Shown piece by piece: positions 10,501-24,000 of a stretch of DNA of 64,000 bases. Under the pieces are notes generated by a model that saw only the letters and a list, made by a program, of their open reading frames with translations, was not told where the DNA came from and did not search any database. The translations under genes and the position numbers were made by a program. The stretch covers positions 1,303,324 through 1,367,323 of the forward strand of contig JABAKD010000009.1 in assembly GCA_012845835.1 (NCBI GenBank). The letters are read 5' to 3'. The DNA is from Undaria pinnatifida (taxonomy: Eukaryota > Sar > Phaeophyceae > Laminariales > Alariaceae). Positions within the stretch are counted from its first letter, which is position 1. The number at the start of each line of letters is the position of its first letter.

Positions 10501-13500
10501 GGAACTCCGCGTTGATGCGGTAGTTCAAAAGGACGAACTCTCCGTCCGGAGGGGTGAAGCTGAGCTGACGCATGGACTCGAACTCGTCGAGCTTGGCGCA
10601 CTCGTGGAAGTTGCAGTCCTGCCAGAGCGCGGAGGCGCATCAGACAGCGGTTTTCGAAAAAATAGAGGCTGAATCCAGGTACACGCGTAATACACAGCGG
10701 GTGTTGCAAACCAGAGGTTGAATCCAACTACGACGGGCACCACCTTACACGACGATTGTGCCAATTTCGATTTTTTCCACGCATCTACTGTAGCTAGGAA
10801 CGCAGTGTCCACATTGAAACATTCCACGCGTTTTGCTATCATATCGTTTTTGGTACCCGTCGCGAGGACAGTAGCTGCCTCGCCCCGACCCCGCCAACGC
10901 AAAGGGCACCGCGACCACCATCGAGGCCTAAACGCAGCACTTCTCGCTCATAGACGCATCACAGCCAAGCCTCAGTCCTGCCCGGTTGCCGCCAACCCTC
11001 AGAGCGTTCACCATGCACACCATCACTTGATGCTTTCCTCTTCCTCCCCCATCACGAGCGGCGTGTTTTGAGCCTCGGCTTCTCACGCATACGTGGACCA
11101 GGCGGTGAGAGACCACGTCAGTACCTGCACCCGTGCAAGATTGGCCATGACAGTCTTCTGCGGGGCGATCAAATAAAAACGGTTCATCGCCCCCACGATC
11201 ACGGACACAAATCTCCCCGCACTGCTGAGCCAGGGCAAAAACACAGTCTTCCTCTCAACCGACTACCATTCACCCTGCCCGTACACCTGCCCCCGAGGGG
11301 ACTCACATCCAACACCACGGAACCGAAGCTGGATGAGGCGTTTGATTTTCCCACGACAAGGTCCTCGTTCAACGCCAGTCGGAGCTCCGGGTTGCCTGGC
11401 TCAAAATAATAGGGCAGGCGAACGAGAGGTAGTGATAAAAGGGCCAATGAAACGTCGGCGAGGGGGGCGGGGGGTCATGTTGGTTTTGGGCAAGCTTTCA
11501 ATATGATTTCCTGGCAATTGCTCGATCAACCAATCAACGATCGATTCAGCGCGGCAACCTTGTATCTGATAGGATGATGCCACGCCAGATTTTTGCTAGC
11601 CTAGTCTGCGCCGCGAGTGGCTTCGTCAGCGCCCTCCACACGGAAAAAGCCCCCCCCACAAAAGGAAGAGCCGATTGTCTCAAGAAAGTCAAGGCCATTT
11701 ATTGTACGTTGACCGGAAAACAAGCAATCTGGGCTGGTTGAACTCTCGGCAATGAGCGCCACCGCTACGTCACGCACGGCATGAAAACAGACACCGCAGG
11801 TGCAAGGCATCGCTCTCCGAGGCGCGAGCGCACATTCTGCCCGAGCAACGGCCGTCAAAGCGACAGCATAGCACCACACGCGACATTTACAAGCACCCGA
11901 TGATGTGATTAGCGTTTTTCATCTGGGTAGTTGAGTCGAAATTTAATGTCACAGAAGGCGTTCGCTTATAGAGTTCCAAACAGTTCATGTGAGATGACGA
12001 GCGCCGGGGAAGAGCCGACTCACCGCTGAGATAGCTCTTCATCTGTATGCAGCCGTCGATGGAGCTATTGACTACCTGTCCGCTCTGGCTGAACAGCACG
12101 CTTAACCTGCAAGCAGGCACGTTGTGTACGCAATGCACGTAGGCGCCCGTGATGATAGTTTCTTGGTTGATTAAAAACAACATAAACCGCCCACAACCAG
12201 CCAGGCTGTGACGTCGCAACTTTGATCGAAATCACTTATCAGAGCCTTTGCTGGCGGCGCGGAGTTTGGGTTCAAGTCCCCCGAGGTACAGCACCACGAC
12301 ATTAGTTGCAACAATAGTATAATGGTGCCCAAACCAACTTTACGTAGCATAACTTCTCACCCCTCTCATAAAATGCCACTTATCTGCAAACCCTATTCGA
12401 CTCAAAATCGAAGTAGTTCGATCCCAATCTGGACAACAGCTGTAACCGCGAAGGAATCGTGGTTGACACCTATGATCACTTTTCGACCAAACAATAAACC
12501 ACGTTCTCTACAGCCGGCAAACCGACACTAACTCCCTCCGGGGGGGGAACCACCACCAGAGCATTTATCGCAAACAAAATGCCAACGAAAGTGGCGTTGT
12601 ACACCACTTGCATTAATCTAAGCCCGTAGAAGAACAAAAAAACTTTCTGAGGAGAAATCGCCACCAGAGTGGCAACCAATCGCAATAAAACTCGCATACT
12701 GAAGGAGCTCTATTGAATCCACCAATCCCTTGCGTCTGTCATGACAAAACCTAATTTTATCTTACTGTAAAAACGAAAACAACAAAAAACTCCGAACAAT
12801 GCAAGGACGTTTACGTGCCTCTCGAGGATGTCGACAAATATCTCGTTTCTCTGCGTCCCGCTCTTTTGGCCGCCCGCCCCCACCGGCTTCTGCACCGAAG
12901 AAGACGGGGCGGTTTTCGTCTTGAGCGCCTGGAAACACACGCGGGTTGAAAGAAAACAGCAGCAGGAACAAGTGGAGTGAAAATCGTACCCCGTTCAAAA
13001 TTGGACTAACGGTGGTCGACTGCTCCGTTCGTACATCGCCTCCCTCGAGCGCGGAACTACAGAAATTATTCGAGCGAAGCGAGTTTCTAATCTACACCTA
13101 GGCCTTGCAATATAGGCTCCCATGAAAAAAAAATAGTTTGCACGTGCGTGTCTTCGACTAAACTTGATTTTAGAGTGGGATCATTTCATTTTAGACTGCA
13201 GGTGTAGGCAGACCACCACGGAGCAACAAAACACATTCGAGCGAAGCGAGTTTCTAATCTACACCTGGGCCTCGCAATATAGGCTCCCATGAAAAAAAAC
13301 AGTTTGCACGAGCGTGTCTTCGACTAAACTTGATTCTAGTGTGGGATCATTTGATTTTAGACTAAAGGTGTAGGCAGACCACCACGGAGCAACAAAACAC
13401 ACACAGCAGACCACACGAGCAAAAACTGCAGCACACCGCTCACACAGCCGGCACACAGCGCTCACACAGCGAGCAGCACACAGACAACGGGCGCAGCGGG

Positions 13501-16500
13501 CGACAAGAGTGGCCAGCGGAGAGCGGGCATGGAGAGTGTGTGCCCGCTAGGGGTGTGTCCGCTGAGTGTATCTACTACTGTCTCGTAGTGAGAGTAGGTC
13601 ATCATGGAGAGACGTCCGTTGGGGGCGATTGACCCAAAAGCCCGGTCCGTGCGCCAACGCCAGAAGGGCGACAGCAGACACGGCGGAGGGGCTTGAGAGG
13701 GACCTCTACCTAGCTAAGGGAGCCAAGGTCATGCTCACGAAGAACCTGTACCAACAAGTTGGACTCGTGAAGGGCATTCGAAGCGAGTTTCTAATCTACA
13801 CCTGGGCCTCGCAATATAGGCTCCCATGAAAAAAAAACAGTTTGCACGTGCGTGTCTTCGACTAAACTTGATTCTAGTGTGGATCATTTGAATTTAGACT
13901 AAAGGTGTAGGCAGACCACCACGGAGCAACAAAACACACACAGCAGACCACACGGGCAAAAACTGCAGCACACCGCTCACACAGCCGGCACACAGCGCTC
14001 ACACAGCGGGCAGCACACAGACAACGGGCGCAGCGGGCGACAAGAGTGGCCAGCGGAGAGCGGGCATGGAGAGTGTGTGCCCGCTAGGGGTGTGTCCGCT
14101 GAGTGTATCTACTACTGTCTCGTGGTGAGAGTAGGTCATCATGGAGAGACGTCCGTTGGGGGCGATTGACCCAAAAACCCGGTCCGTGCGCCAACGCCAG
14201 AAGGGCGACAGCAGACACGGCGGAGGGGCTTGAGAGGGACCTCTACCTAGCTAAGGGAGCCAAGGTCATGCTCACGAAGAACCTGTACCAACAAGTTGGA
14301 CTCGTGAACGGCATTCGGGGCCAAGTCGTCGAGTTGGTGTTTGCAGACGACGCGCCCCCGTCGAGCCTCCCCCTTTACGTTGTCGTCAAGTTCAGAGGGT
14401 ACTCAGGGGGCTAATGGTCGTCTCAGGAGAGATATAAAGGGTGTGTGCCGATTTTTCCCGTAGACACTACTTGGCAGGACGGGGGAACGCAGGTCAGGAC
14501 GCAACTGCCGTTGAGGCTCTGCTGGGCCATCACTATGCACAAATCACCGGGGCAGACGTTAGAGAAGGCCGTCATAGATTTGGGGCCGAAGGAGGCCTGC
14601 ACGGGGCTTACTTTCGTCTGTCTCAGTAGGGCTAAAAGAATAGCGGACCTCATGGTAGAGCCAATGAGTTTCGACAGGATAGGCAAGCTTGGAAAGTCCG
14701 ACACCATTAAGGCTAGGTTGCGGGGAGAGGTTAGGCTAGTGGACTTAGCACAAAGCACGCGGGGTAGGTACACAGGCGTGGGCGTCTTCAACGCCGTCGC
14801 GGCCAACTAATAACCACATCAATTGCAATACAACAAACGTCACATCGGCTCTATTCCACCTGTGGTGCCCCTCGCAATCACACGAACCAATGGCCCGTGG
14901 ACGCACACGTCTGACGACAATTACATCTATCAGCTGTCGCTCGTTTTAGCGACAGCTTTTGTATCTTTTCACCCCAACATGACCTATACATTGCTTTATT
15001 CAGGCAAAGCCTCAGTGACAACGCAAGAGTACACCATACACACAGCCAAGTATTTCTACCAAACCGCCCGGCGTACATACCCATCAATCACACGCACGCA
15101 CGCGCGCGAAGCAATCGTCGACACCTCTACCCAACTGCCAGCCTACTCAAAGGAATGAAAGGAACGACGAGGCGGTCGGCGGAAAGAAGCAAACCCGCTA
15201 ATTATAGCGCATCTCACCGAGGGTAACCGCAAGGACTTGGCGGAATCCACCAAGATGGGCTCGTTCCGGACATGGTTCCGGAGCGTTTCGGTGCTAGTGC
15301 CCTGAGGATAACCGTAGTCCAGGGTCTCGTCGAGGAGTTCGTAGACGAGGATGAAGTTTTTGCGGATCGCCTCCTGTGTTTGGTTTGGATTAACCATACG
15401 CCGGGCGATGAGAAGATGTACCAGGTGAGAAGAGAGTAATGCCGTGGGCTTATTCGCTAGGTGATGGCAACTACAGGCTCGGTTTATGTAGATAGCATAC
15501 TTCAAGCATAACATATATTGGTAGTCAGTAGCCTATGTATGAACACAGCTGCACAACACAGTGGTCCAATGGACAAATCGACGCTCGACGTATTCAGGAA
15601 AAAACGAGCCACCTCGAGATACCGCAAGCTCACATAGACATGCGCACAGCAACAGTATGTATTGTTACTGCTACGTACCGTAAACGTGAAACAATAACAA
15701 CCCTTCAATGTGGACCTCGTTTGGACGGGGTGCCTCGCGTCAATGATCTACGACGCTTACGCCTTCAATAACACAGTCCTCGCCGAAGTCAAAAGGGAAA
15801 AAATTGTACACGCTTGGCAGTCCCAGGCCTCGCCAAAACGAAAGTGCGCTATACGCGCAAGCTTCAGGACGACGACGCGGAGATATCAATTGGATACAGC
15901 ACACCCCGAGCATAGACGTCGGTGGCCGTCTAGTTGGGCCCCGTCACGGAACATTTCGACTTAACACACTAGTTGTAGTGCGGGAGTTCCTTGACGGCGA
16001 AGAATACCGTCAACCGACATCTGTGACACCGAGTGGTGCTGCCCGCGAAAAACAACTATAAAACATTCGCCTCGCGATGTACACCAGCCTACCTCGGAGA
16101 GAACGCCGCAGTAGTCCTTGAAAACCTTGGCCAGCCTGTTCAGGAGCTCGAGGAGCATGCTCGGGGAGACATTCCACTGCGTCGTCACGGCGAACAGCAG
16201 GCCGTTTTTGCGGACGTAGATGTAGTTCGTCCCGTCGATCGTGAAGCACGGCGGCGGATCCCCGCCTTCCCAAAACTTTACCTGCAGTATCAAACGGTCG
16301 AGGAGCGTCGTCGAGGGTTCGGCAGTTATAATACTTCTGGCTGGATACTGCGATCAAACGCGTTGCTACGATGCAGCAACAGTAGTGTGTAACATGTACC
16401 GACTCGGTCGAACCCGAAGAATAACGAATGAGCCAAGCGGTGGACGATAACTGCTGAGCGTGCTTGGCCTTTATTGTTCGTCCGCTGCCTTCCTTCGCCC

Positions 16501-17683
16501 ACACGCCGGCAAGGCGTCAGTAGAACGTGCGTCTCTTGGTATTTCCCGGCGCCATATCCTTAAAGCATTTCGTATTATGTGTAGCCCCGTATTGCTCCTG
16601 TTTCAGCAGCAGCGGTGCAGCGCCTCCTACTCTCGTCGGTTTCCGCCATCGATGCACAGCAGCACTAGTGCAAGACATGCGGATCGTGTTCGAACTTCCC
16701 TAGGAGTGAGAACGTAGCGCTGCAGTATATGTCATCACACCAGGCGCGCTTCGTGCTTTCCAAGCAAGGAAGCTTCTCTCTGCTGACAGTTCGACATGTA
16801 GTAGGCCAAACCCTACAACGCACATGGAGATAATACTTGTGACATCCATGAACGCTTTTGGGGCCCATGAACAGCGACACAAGAAACGAAAAGAAGGCCT
16901 TATTACTCCCGTCCACTAAGAGTGCGCAGCAGTATAATACTAGTATCGACATGTTGCGCGCGTGTCGTATGTACAGGTAGTGTACGGCTCCTTTCGTTGG
17001 ACTTCGGTGACATCCCCTACCCTTGCAGCCCGGATTGCCTCATGTGGCCGATGCCGTATTTTCGTACTACATTTGCGAAACTTTTCTCCTCTTAAGCCTT
17101 AAAGGGGTCGTAATACCTGGTTATAGAGGGCTTGTCTCGAGTACAACGAGAGGGACAGGCGCTTCCTGCCTGTCTGCCTACCTGCCTGTGTTCGGCGAGG
17201 TTGCTTATCTGGTAGGTAAGTCAGCGCCCACCGCGCTTTCACTCAGAAGGTACCTGCTGTTCTGCAACACGGTTTCTTGCAGAACACAACGTCGCAAAAC
17301 GCAGGCAGGCCGCCCAGACAATGCCGCACTCTGGGTGTTGGACAGTTATAAGGCATAATCAAGAAAACACCATACTCCATGACGGATTGTAACCGAAGAA
17401 GAGAAAAACAGTGCGAGCTTACTGCTTGGGTCGGAGAGCGAACGTTACGGTGCTCCTGCTGGCACACAGCAGGAGAACAATCGGATCCCTCCGCCTTTCA
17501 GGTGTCAACGAGATGTTCTACAACACATACGACGCGATCTGACAAAATGTTGTCTTTTGCACTTACCTTTCGGAAGAAGGTGTCCGTAGTTCCCGCGACA
17601 GAATCGCCGCGGTAGTCCTTGGAGATGATGGTATCCCCCCGCGGCGACAGGATGAAGAACTGGGAGATGGGAGCAATCGACAT
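7544..17683 (-). CDS. AP4M1: AP-4 complex subunit mu, medium adaptin
   Basis: Medium subunit of the AP-4 adaptor, which sorts cargo at the trans-Golgi network. Twelve exons on the - strand join in phase to about 442 residues, the usual length: 17683-17567, 16281-16093, 15373-15218, 12928-12819, 12106-12024, 11395-11307, 10618-10452, 9507-9399, 8972-8919, 8560-8462, 8069-7963, 7592-7544. Residues 1-~140 form the longin-like domain (ISQFFILSPRGDTII near the start; NFILVYELLDE in exon 3). The mu-homology domain starts near residue 180 (NEIFVDILER, Asp187) and includes DGCIQMKSYLSG, FTPPDGEFVLLNYR and IPMYNVSNLQVRYLKIA, ending WVRYVTQSSSYVCRV. Asp187, Trp428 and Arg430 correspond to the tyrosine-signal-binding residues of mu2 (D176, W421, R423). 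PPDGEF with LNYR, and NVSNLQVRYLKIA with SYNPFRWVRY, fit AP-4 better than AP-1, AP-2 or AP-3. Intron 4 needs a GC donor (GAGAG|GCACGT). Intron 3 holds a helicase pseudogene. Confidence 0.93.
13066..14313 (+). repeat. Tandem repeat array in AP4M1 intron 3
   Basis: Three units begin with the same phrase (AAGCGAGTTTCTAATCTACA) at about 13,077, 13,243 and 13,782. The first is truncated to ~170 bp; the second is a full unit of ~538 bp that repeats as the third. Full units include 'CACAGCAGACCACACG' and the start of the helicase-like coding segment (frames beginning at 13,566 and 14,103 are near-identical for ~70 codons). This indicates tandem duplication of the 5' part of the element that carries the helicase remnant. 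Confidence 0.75.
14103..14810 (+). pseudogene. Pif1-type helicase C-terminal remnant (Helitron-like)
   Basis: The frame carries the last part of a Pif1/RecD-like helicase as found in Helitrons and related elements: LAKGAKVMLTKNL...GLVNGIRGQVVELVF, then LCWAITMHKSPGQTLEKAVI (motif V, normally HKSQGQT) and FVCLSRAKRIADL (motif VI). A single in-frame TAA at 14,412-14,414 splits it; the frame resumes as VPIFPVDTTWQ. Walker A and B are absent. It lies inside AP4M1 intron 3 in the opposite orientation, so it is an intronic passenger and not expressed as a working helicase. Confidence 0.75.
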
Positions 17684-18058
17684 ATTTCTGCCTGCTGCTC
17701 GCTCGAGTCCTGTTTTCTCGAGCTGTCGAGGTCCGTCTACACCGCACCGAGAGGCGGAATATATGCGGTCGCACGCCAGAATATGCCAATTTGGTGTTGT
17801 GAGTGTCAGCCCCTTGTTGGTGCCTTGTGCGACGATCCCCCTGCTGCTTGTTTCTCCTGGCACAGGCACAGCTTGTCTGCTTGGACCGGCCAACAGCACG
17901 AGCACAAACTGACAGAACAGCGTACTTCGGGCTGCGGGTGCCGAATAACAGTCCCGGATAAGAAGGCCTTTTTTGTTTATGGAAACCCTCTACTCAGCGT
18001 TCTGGTGTCGACTTACAACATCGCGGCCAAAAACACTGCTGTTGCAATTGTGTCAGCG
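17684..18058. promoter_or_regulatory. Divergent promoter region, AP4M1 / mS29
   Basis: About 375 bp separate the AP4M1 start codon (-, 17,683) from the mS29 start codon (+, 18,059). Both 5' UTRs and both promoters must fit here unless upstream non-coding exons exist. I see no convincing TATA box. Bidirectional use is inferred from geometry only. Confidence 0.5.
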
Positions 18059-21000
18059 ATGGCGACGAGGGTTGGACTTCTTCGAGCCCGAGGCAGGGCA
18101 CGTGGTGCTCACCTCGTGTGCGGCCAGCACCAGCTCTGTGGACTGGTCAGCTGCGCCGGCAACGGCAGCGGTAGCAGCCAGCTTCAGGCCACCATCCCAG
18201 GCCGTCCTAGCACCAACAACTCTCGGCTGAGATTGCTCGCACGCCTCTCTTCCAAGAGCAGTGCCGATATCGGCGGTGGCAGCAATAGAATCAGGCACGA
18301 AGCTGCGGGAGGATTGCTGACCTCCGCGCACAAGAAATATTCCCCGCCATCTTTTCTAGGGATCGATTCTTTGAGCCACAAAGCTGCTGTGTTCTCGTCG
18401 AACGCCAAGCCTTCCCAGGACGTAGAGGACGATGACGAGGACTGGGAGGGAGAGGAGGGTGAGGCAGGAGAAGGTTTGGACTACAGCGCCGGTTTTGAGG
18501 GCTTTGAGGGCGAGACGAAGGAAGAACGGCTCGCAAGACTGGATGACGGGGACCAGGTGTGGGTTTGTTTTCGTTGCACCATTGCCTTATGTCGTGCTAC
18601 AAGTTGTTTTGCGTAGGAGTTGATAGTGCATGTCATGTCAGGTGATGAGCGATGTGAGCCGTCGCTGCGCAGCTTCCAAGAATCACGTTCCCGAGCCACA
18701 ACAAGCTCTGCTGTGCATGTCTTACCAAGCGATGAGAGCCCTCCCTGCACATGTTACGAGAGCAACCTCGTGTCAAGTCATGCTTGCTCGTAGGACACAA
18801 CTAAACACCTATTGTCAATGCTACACGGTGTATTTAGCTTTTAGAGGGTATCGTAGCCGTGCACCAGACCGCCAGACAAGACCATGCGCGCATGCGATAT
18901 GGTAGCAAGAAAGTCTGGTCCCGATGTTGCAATGACCGCGACGCCAATGTTCCCCGAGCAATGCGCGCATCGCAATGGCGAAGGCATTCGTTCATTATTC
19001 GTTGCTCATTGTTCACTGCTCAGAGGCCTCGGTACTTGGCTCTCGGCACTAAGTACGAGTAGCAACGGGACGATTGGGTCACAGCTCACAGCTCACCAGT
19101 TCTCCTATATACCTGTACATGGAGCAGCGGCAATACTGCTCATTATGCATGCCGTTGGTCACAGCAGTATGAATCCACTACTCGCCAGATGATAACGTTG
19201 TTCGCCTAGCGAAAGGCATCGCAGCACAAGCAGCTTATTCACTTTCCCACCCCTCCCCACCCCTCCGACGTTTTCTCCCTTCAGTACAAAGACTTCGTGA
19301 ACCTTCGCCTGGAGGAGGTAGAGAAACTGTTTCCAGAGGGCCTGGCGGGGGGCTCACAGGGCGCGCTAGAGCGAGCGACGAGCAGGGGCACTTCGGCGGC
19401 GCTGCTCCGCCGAGAGGCCGCCGACGCCCTGATCCAGTCCCTCGATGGGTTCGCCGAGGCAGGAGCGACGGGCATTGAGGGAACGGGGAGCGACAAGTGG
19501 AAGGAGATTAGCAACGTATACTCTGCTGCGGCAAAGAAGCGGGGCGCGGAGGGAGAGCAAGAGGGTTGCGGGGAAGAGGAGGGGGGTGGGGGGGGGATAG
19601 GCGACGTTGCGGCGGCCGCGGCTGAGGGGGTGGCGGCGGCTGCAGCGGCTGCAGAGGCGGCCGAGGCGGCTGCATCAGCGGTCGCGGCGCCAGCGGCAGC
19701 CGGAATGGAAGCTGGGGGGCAGGGGGACACCGCGGATGGGGAGGGGGTGGAGGAAAAAAAGGTTCTGGGGGATGGTCCTATCTGGGCCGAAATGAAGGCG
19801 CTGGCGGAGTCGAAGCGAAAACCTCTCAAGGGCGTGGCACGCGTGAGAGTTAGGCCGGGTCAGGTGCGTGTGTCGTTACGAAATTTTGATCGAGTTTTAG
19901 TCGATCCGCTTGCCGTTGTCACCGCGACCCGTCATTGCGGTAGGCGTTGCAAGCGTGAGTCGCGCCGAGCTCCGCCTTGGTCTGTTCACGGATTGACTAC
20001 AATGCCTTGTGCGTAGTCTCTCTAATTGTATCAGGCTGACTGCTGCCCCTTGTCCATAGACCCTCTCGTTTAGTCGAACAGGCGGCTAACCCTTGTGGAG
20101 GAACCCGTCGGTTGAATTTTGTTTCACCCTCCACCTGCCCTAATACTGCGTTGCTTTGCGATGCGCCTATTTTTTTTGTCTCGGGCAGCGTTCTTACCTG
20201 CTGTCGGGGAGGAGGGGCTCCGGCAAGAGCTGTGTCCTGAACCAGATCGTGCTGCACGCCAGGTGAGGTGTCTGGTGTAAGCGTGCCTAGGAGTATGCCT
20301 GGTACTAATGTGCATGCTTCACGGTTAGTGTGTTGCCCTGTGTACCTGGTGCAGTAGTTGTAGTCGTTCTACACTAGTGGTTACGTTTTAGTGTTGGTGC
20401 GTGGTAGTGCCAGAGCTGTCTCTGGGTGTGACCGACCCTCCCGTTCGCTTGTGGTGACCCGCACGCCAAAAATTATTTCCATAAGTGATACGCTTACCTT
20501 TGCGCGCGACCCTACGCACACATAACCCGAGAGCGTAAATGCCGCGGGTCTCGTCTGTTTCACGTACTGATACGTGTGGAGCATTTGTACGTTTGTCGTG
20601 GGTGCGCCAACCCACTGATACCACCCTTATACTGCCACTTTCAACGTACTGCCACCCCCCACCCCCCCGCCGGCTGACATGTGCTTCCGGTGCAGGTCGA
20701 CGGGGTGGGTCGTTTTGTTCGTGCCCGACGCCAGGAACTTGGTTCAGAAGGGGATATACTGCCAGCCGTCCCCGACTTTCGAGAACTTGTACGACCTACC
20801 CGTTCAGGTGAACTTTGCGCTGCTTCTTCGCCGATGCTGCTATTGTTGCTACTGCTATGGTTACTCTTCTGCTATTGCTGCTGTAGCTACTGCTAATGTT
20901 ACTGTTTTGTTGCCGCTACTGCGGCTGTCGCAGCTGCTATCGTTGCTACTTGCAGCTGTTTTTACTGTTGGTAGTACTGCAGCTAATGCATCTTTTGTTG

Positions 21001-24000
21001 CTACTCCCGGCATTGTTGCTGTAGCTACCCCTGTGTGGTCTTTCGCTGCTTTGTGGGACTGACGTTGTCGTCCCTGGGGCCTCGGGTTCGGAGCTCAGAA
21101 AATACTTAAAATCTGCGTCACCCCCACTAGCGCGGGACGACACAGCGTAAACAAAAACGTTCTGTAGGTTTCGTTCCGATAGAAGACGCGTGCTTACTAC
21201 TAGGTACTACTACTTGTGTGGTATTTAGCTGTTTTGTGGGACTGACGTTGTCGTCCCTGGGGTATTCATAAAACAGTGCTGTTTTCACTTGATATTGCGT
21301 CATTCCAGAGAGTGACATTGGCCGCACGGAACGGCGTGTGATGGCATTGCGTTGGAGCACCTGTTGGATACGTCTCGCTGTTCCGCCCTTGCCAGCTTTG
21401 TAGCATCCACGTACACGGCTGCCACTACAGGCTGGCAAACTCTACTTTACAAAACGCGCAGAGGCTCCAGCTTCGTCCGTATCGTGACCCGCTTTCGGCA
21501 CGGCTCACGTGTTATTTCACCTTTTAAATACCGCGGGTGGCCTTCTCTAATATGCTGCAGTGTAAAAGAAGTGACAGGTGCAGGCGCCCTCGCCAACGCC
21601 CTTACGTTCAAGCAGCGGTCGAACGTCAAGTATTCCTTACATCGCTTCGGTTCTCCTTGCCGTCATCCCCTCTCCCTTCCCCCCCTCCCCACCGACCTGT
21701 GCTGCCATCCTACCCCAGTCGCTAAAGAGGCTCAAGACCCTTCGGAACGCGCACGCTGACCAGCTGAAAGACATACACATTCAGGACCCGAAGGTATGCG
21801 CAGCACTACGATACGAAAAAGTCGTTACTTGCGAAGCTGAGTGGACCTGGATGACTGTCCCCTGCCCCTCCCCCTGCCCCTCCCGCCACCCCTTAGCTGT
21901 TTTTGTTTTTTTTGCGTGTTGTGCGTTAATCTGCGTCATGCCCCGGCGGCTGGGAAAATGTGTGTAAAAGAGGTTTTCGAACAAGCTCTTAACTGGGGGT
22001 CCTGGATGTTACGGATAACAGGTTCGCGAGTGATCGGCTAGCGCCACCGCCGGAAGCAGGACGGCAGAATACGTTACGTTTGAACATACTCTAGGCTGTT
22101 TGCCGCCGCGGCGGAACCCCTAACGTTTGAACATACATGCTACTGTAGATCGTCCAGCGAAAGGATATCGTGGTGGTGAAGGTGATGATGCCCATTATGT
22201 CATACCTGACCCGCGCTCTGCTCTATACGCAGGTGCTCGCCCGGCATGGGGGCGCCAAAACCCTGTTGGACCTCGTCGACCTCGGCGTAGACGACGAGGT
22301 ATGTATGGGAAAATGAATAGGGTTTGTTTTTGGTCCCGCGGATCGCTTGTGTGATGTGGTATGGTGGGGTGGGGTGGGATGGGTTGTGTGGTGGTGTAGA
22401 TGTGGTATGGTGGTGTGGTGTGGGGTGTGTTGTGTAATGGTGGTGTAGGTGTGGTATGGTCCGGTATGGTCCGGTATGGCATGGCATTGCATGGCATGGC
22501 ATGGCATGGTATGGTATGGTATGGTATGGTATGGTGTGATGTGGTATGGTATGTTCTGACATGGTATGGTATGATATGTATGGTACGGTAGACATGGTAT
22601 GGCGTGGCGTGGTATGGTATCATGTGTGGGTTCGCGCATTTCAATGCTTTTAGATGTCTGGCGTTTAAACCGTCTCTGCCGGGAGCCGAGATCGCTGGGG
22701 TGACTAACCCTAGTGATGTATAGTGCACGCGGTGTATGCTATGAAATGCACGTTCACTCTTACTATAGCTTGCAGCTGTGGAAGCGCGAGCGACCAGCGG
22801 CGGGTAAAGCCTCATCGTCCTTGCCGCCGTCCTCGCCGTATCGATTATTTTTGGTTTTGACAGGAGCTGGCAGGCACGGTGCACTTCGACACGATGAGAG
22901 AGTTGCTGGCAACCACGGAGGCGAAGGTGCTGCTGGCTGTCGACGAGTACAACGAACTCTACCAGCCCTCTCACTGGCACTACGGGGAGAACAAGGCAAG
23001 TCGCGGAATGTCGATGGGGGGAGGGGGGAGGGGGGGGGGTGGAATTGCCGGCGTGCAGCCGGGTGCAGCCCAGGACAGTGCACCCATGGGCCGTACAGCG
23101 TCGCGCGCTGCGCACGCGCACGACGTGCATTGGTCCAAAGAACGCATTGGCGATGTTCTACTGTAATAATTTGCTGTGCGACTCCCAATCTGAGTTATGA
23201 AAGTGGAAGGAAGCTTGAGGAACAACGCAAAATATTGTACACGGGATGGAAAAATGAAGTTAGGATGGTGGCATTTTTATTTTCCGCTCGCGAATACGCG
23301 CGTGAGGTGCTACCAAGACATGGGAGCGGTGTTGTGTTCATGCGCAAGCGTTTTACCTGTGCGTACATCGATCTGGCCTGCTGGGTTCTGTTGAAACCGC
23401 ACAGTACGTGAACGGCAGTTGAGAAACTCGGTGCTGACCATGTTAAGCTCGACCTTTTCACGAAATGTGAGCAAATGATGTTTTTGTCTGAAACGGCTGT
23501 AAGGCACGCCCTGCCTCACGTACAAATTCGACCCTTGTCCAGAGTGACAGTTTCTTAACTGCGCCCACGCGTTTACGGACAAACTCCTTGGACTTAGTGT
23601 GGTACTTTGTACCAGGGTATAGGTACTTTGTACCAGGGTATACATTTTGCAGTATTAAGTAAACGGCTGAAATTGTGTCGCGTGCTGTATTCCGAAAAGC
23701 GAAGGCATGCGTATGTATATATATATATATGTAACCAGCGCCGCCTCCGCCGCCCGCCCGCCCACCCCCCCGCCCGTCCGTCCGTGCCCCTTCGATAGTT
23801 GGAGGCGCCTCACCTCACGGCGACTCTGCCGTTGGTGCCACGTCTTATCGCTACGACCACGAGCTTGACCTTCGCAGACGAAAAGCTAGCACATATCGCC
23901 AACCCTGCTGCAGGCAAGAGCAAGGACAAGAATCCCCCAGTTTGGCTCGACACGGAGACGGGAGGGGCGTGTTTGCCCCCTCCCCCCGCTAACGGTCTCG

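Noticed and set aside
12240-12300. tRNA-like B box in AP4M1 intron 4
   Set aside because: GGGTTCAAGTCC is present, but no A box at a suitable distance and no cloverleaf.
22195-23130. Very long - strand frame (311 codons)
   Set aside because: Most of it is the translation of an ATGGT minisatellite inside mS29 intron 6, plus the antisense of an mS29 exon.
23713-23800. CRISPR-like or regulatory meaning for short repeats (TA run, CCGCC run)
   Set aside because: Simple sequence before an mS29 acceptor. No spacer-repeat periodicity anywhere in the window, and the genome is eukaryotic.
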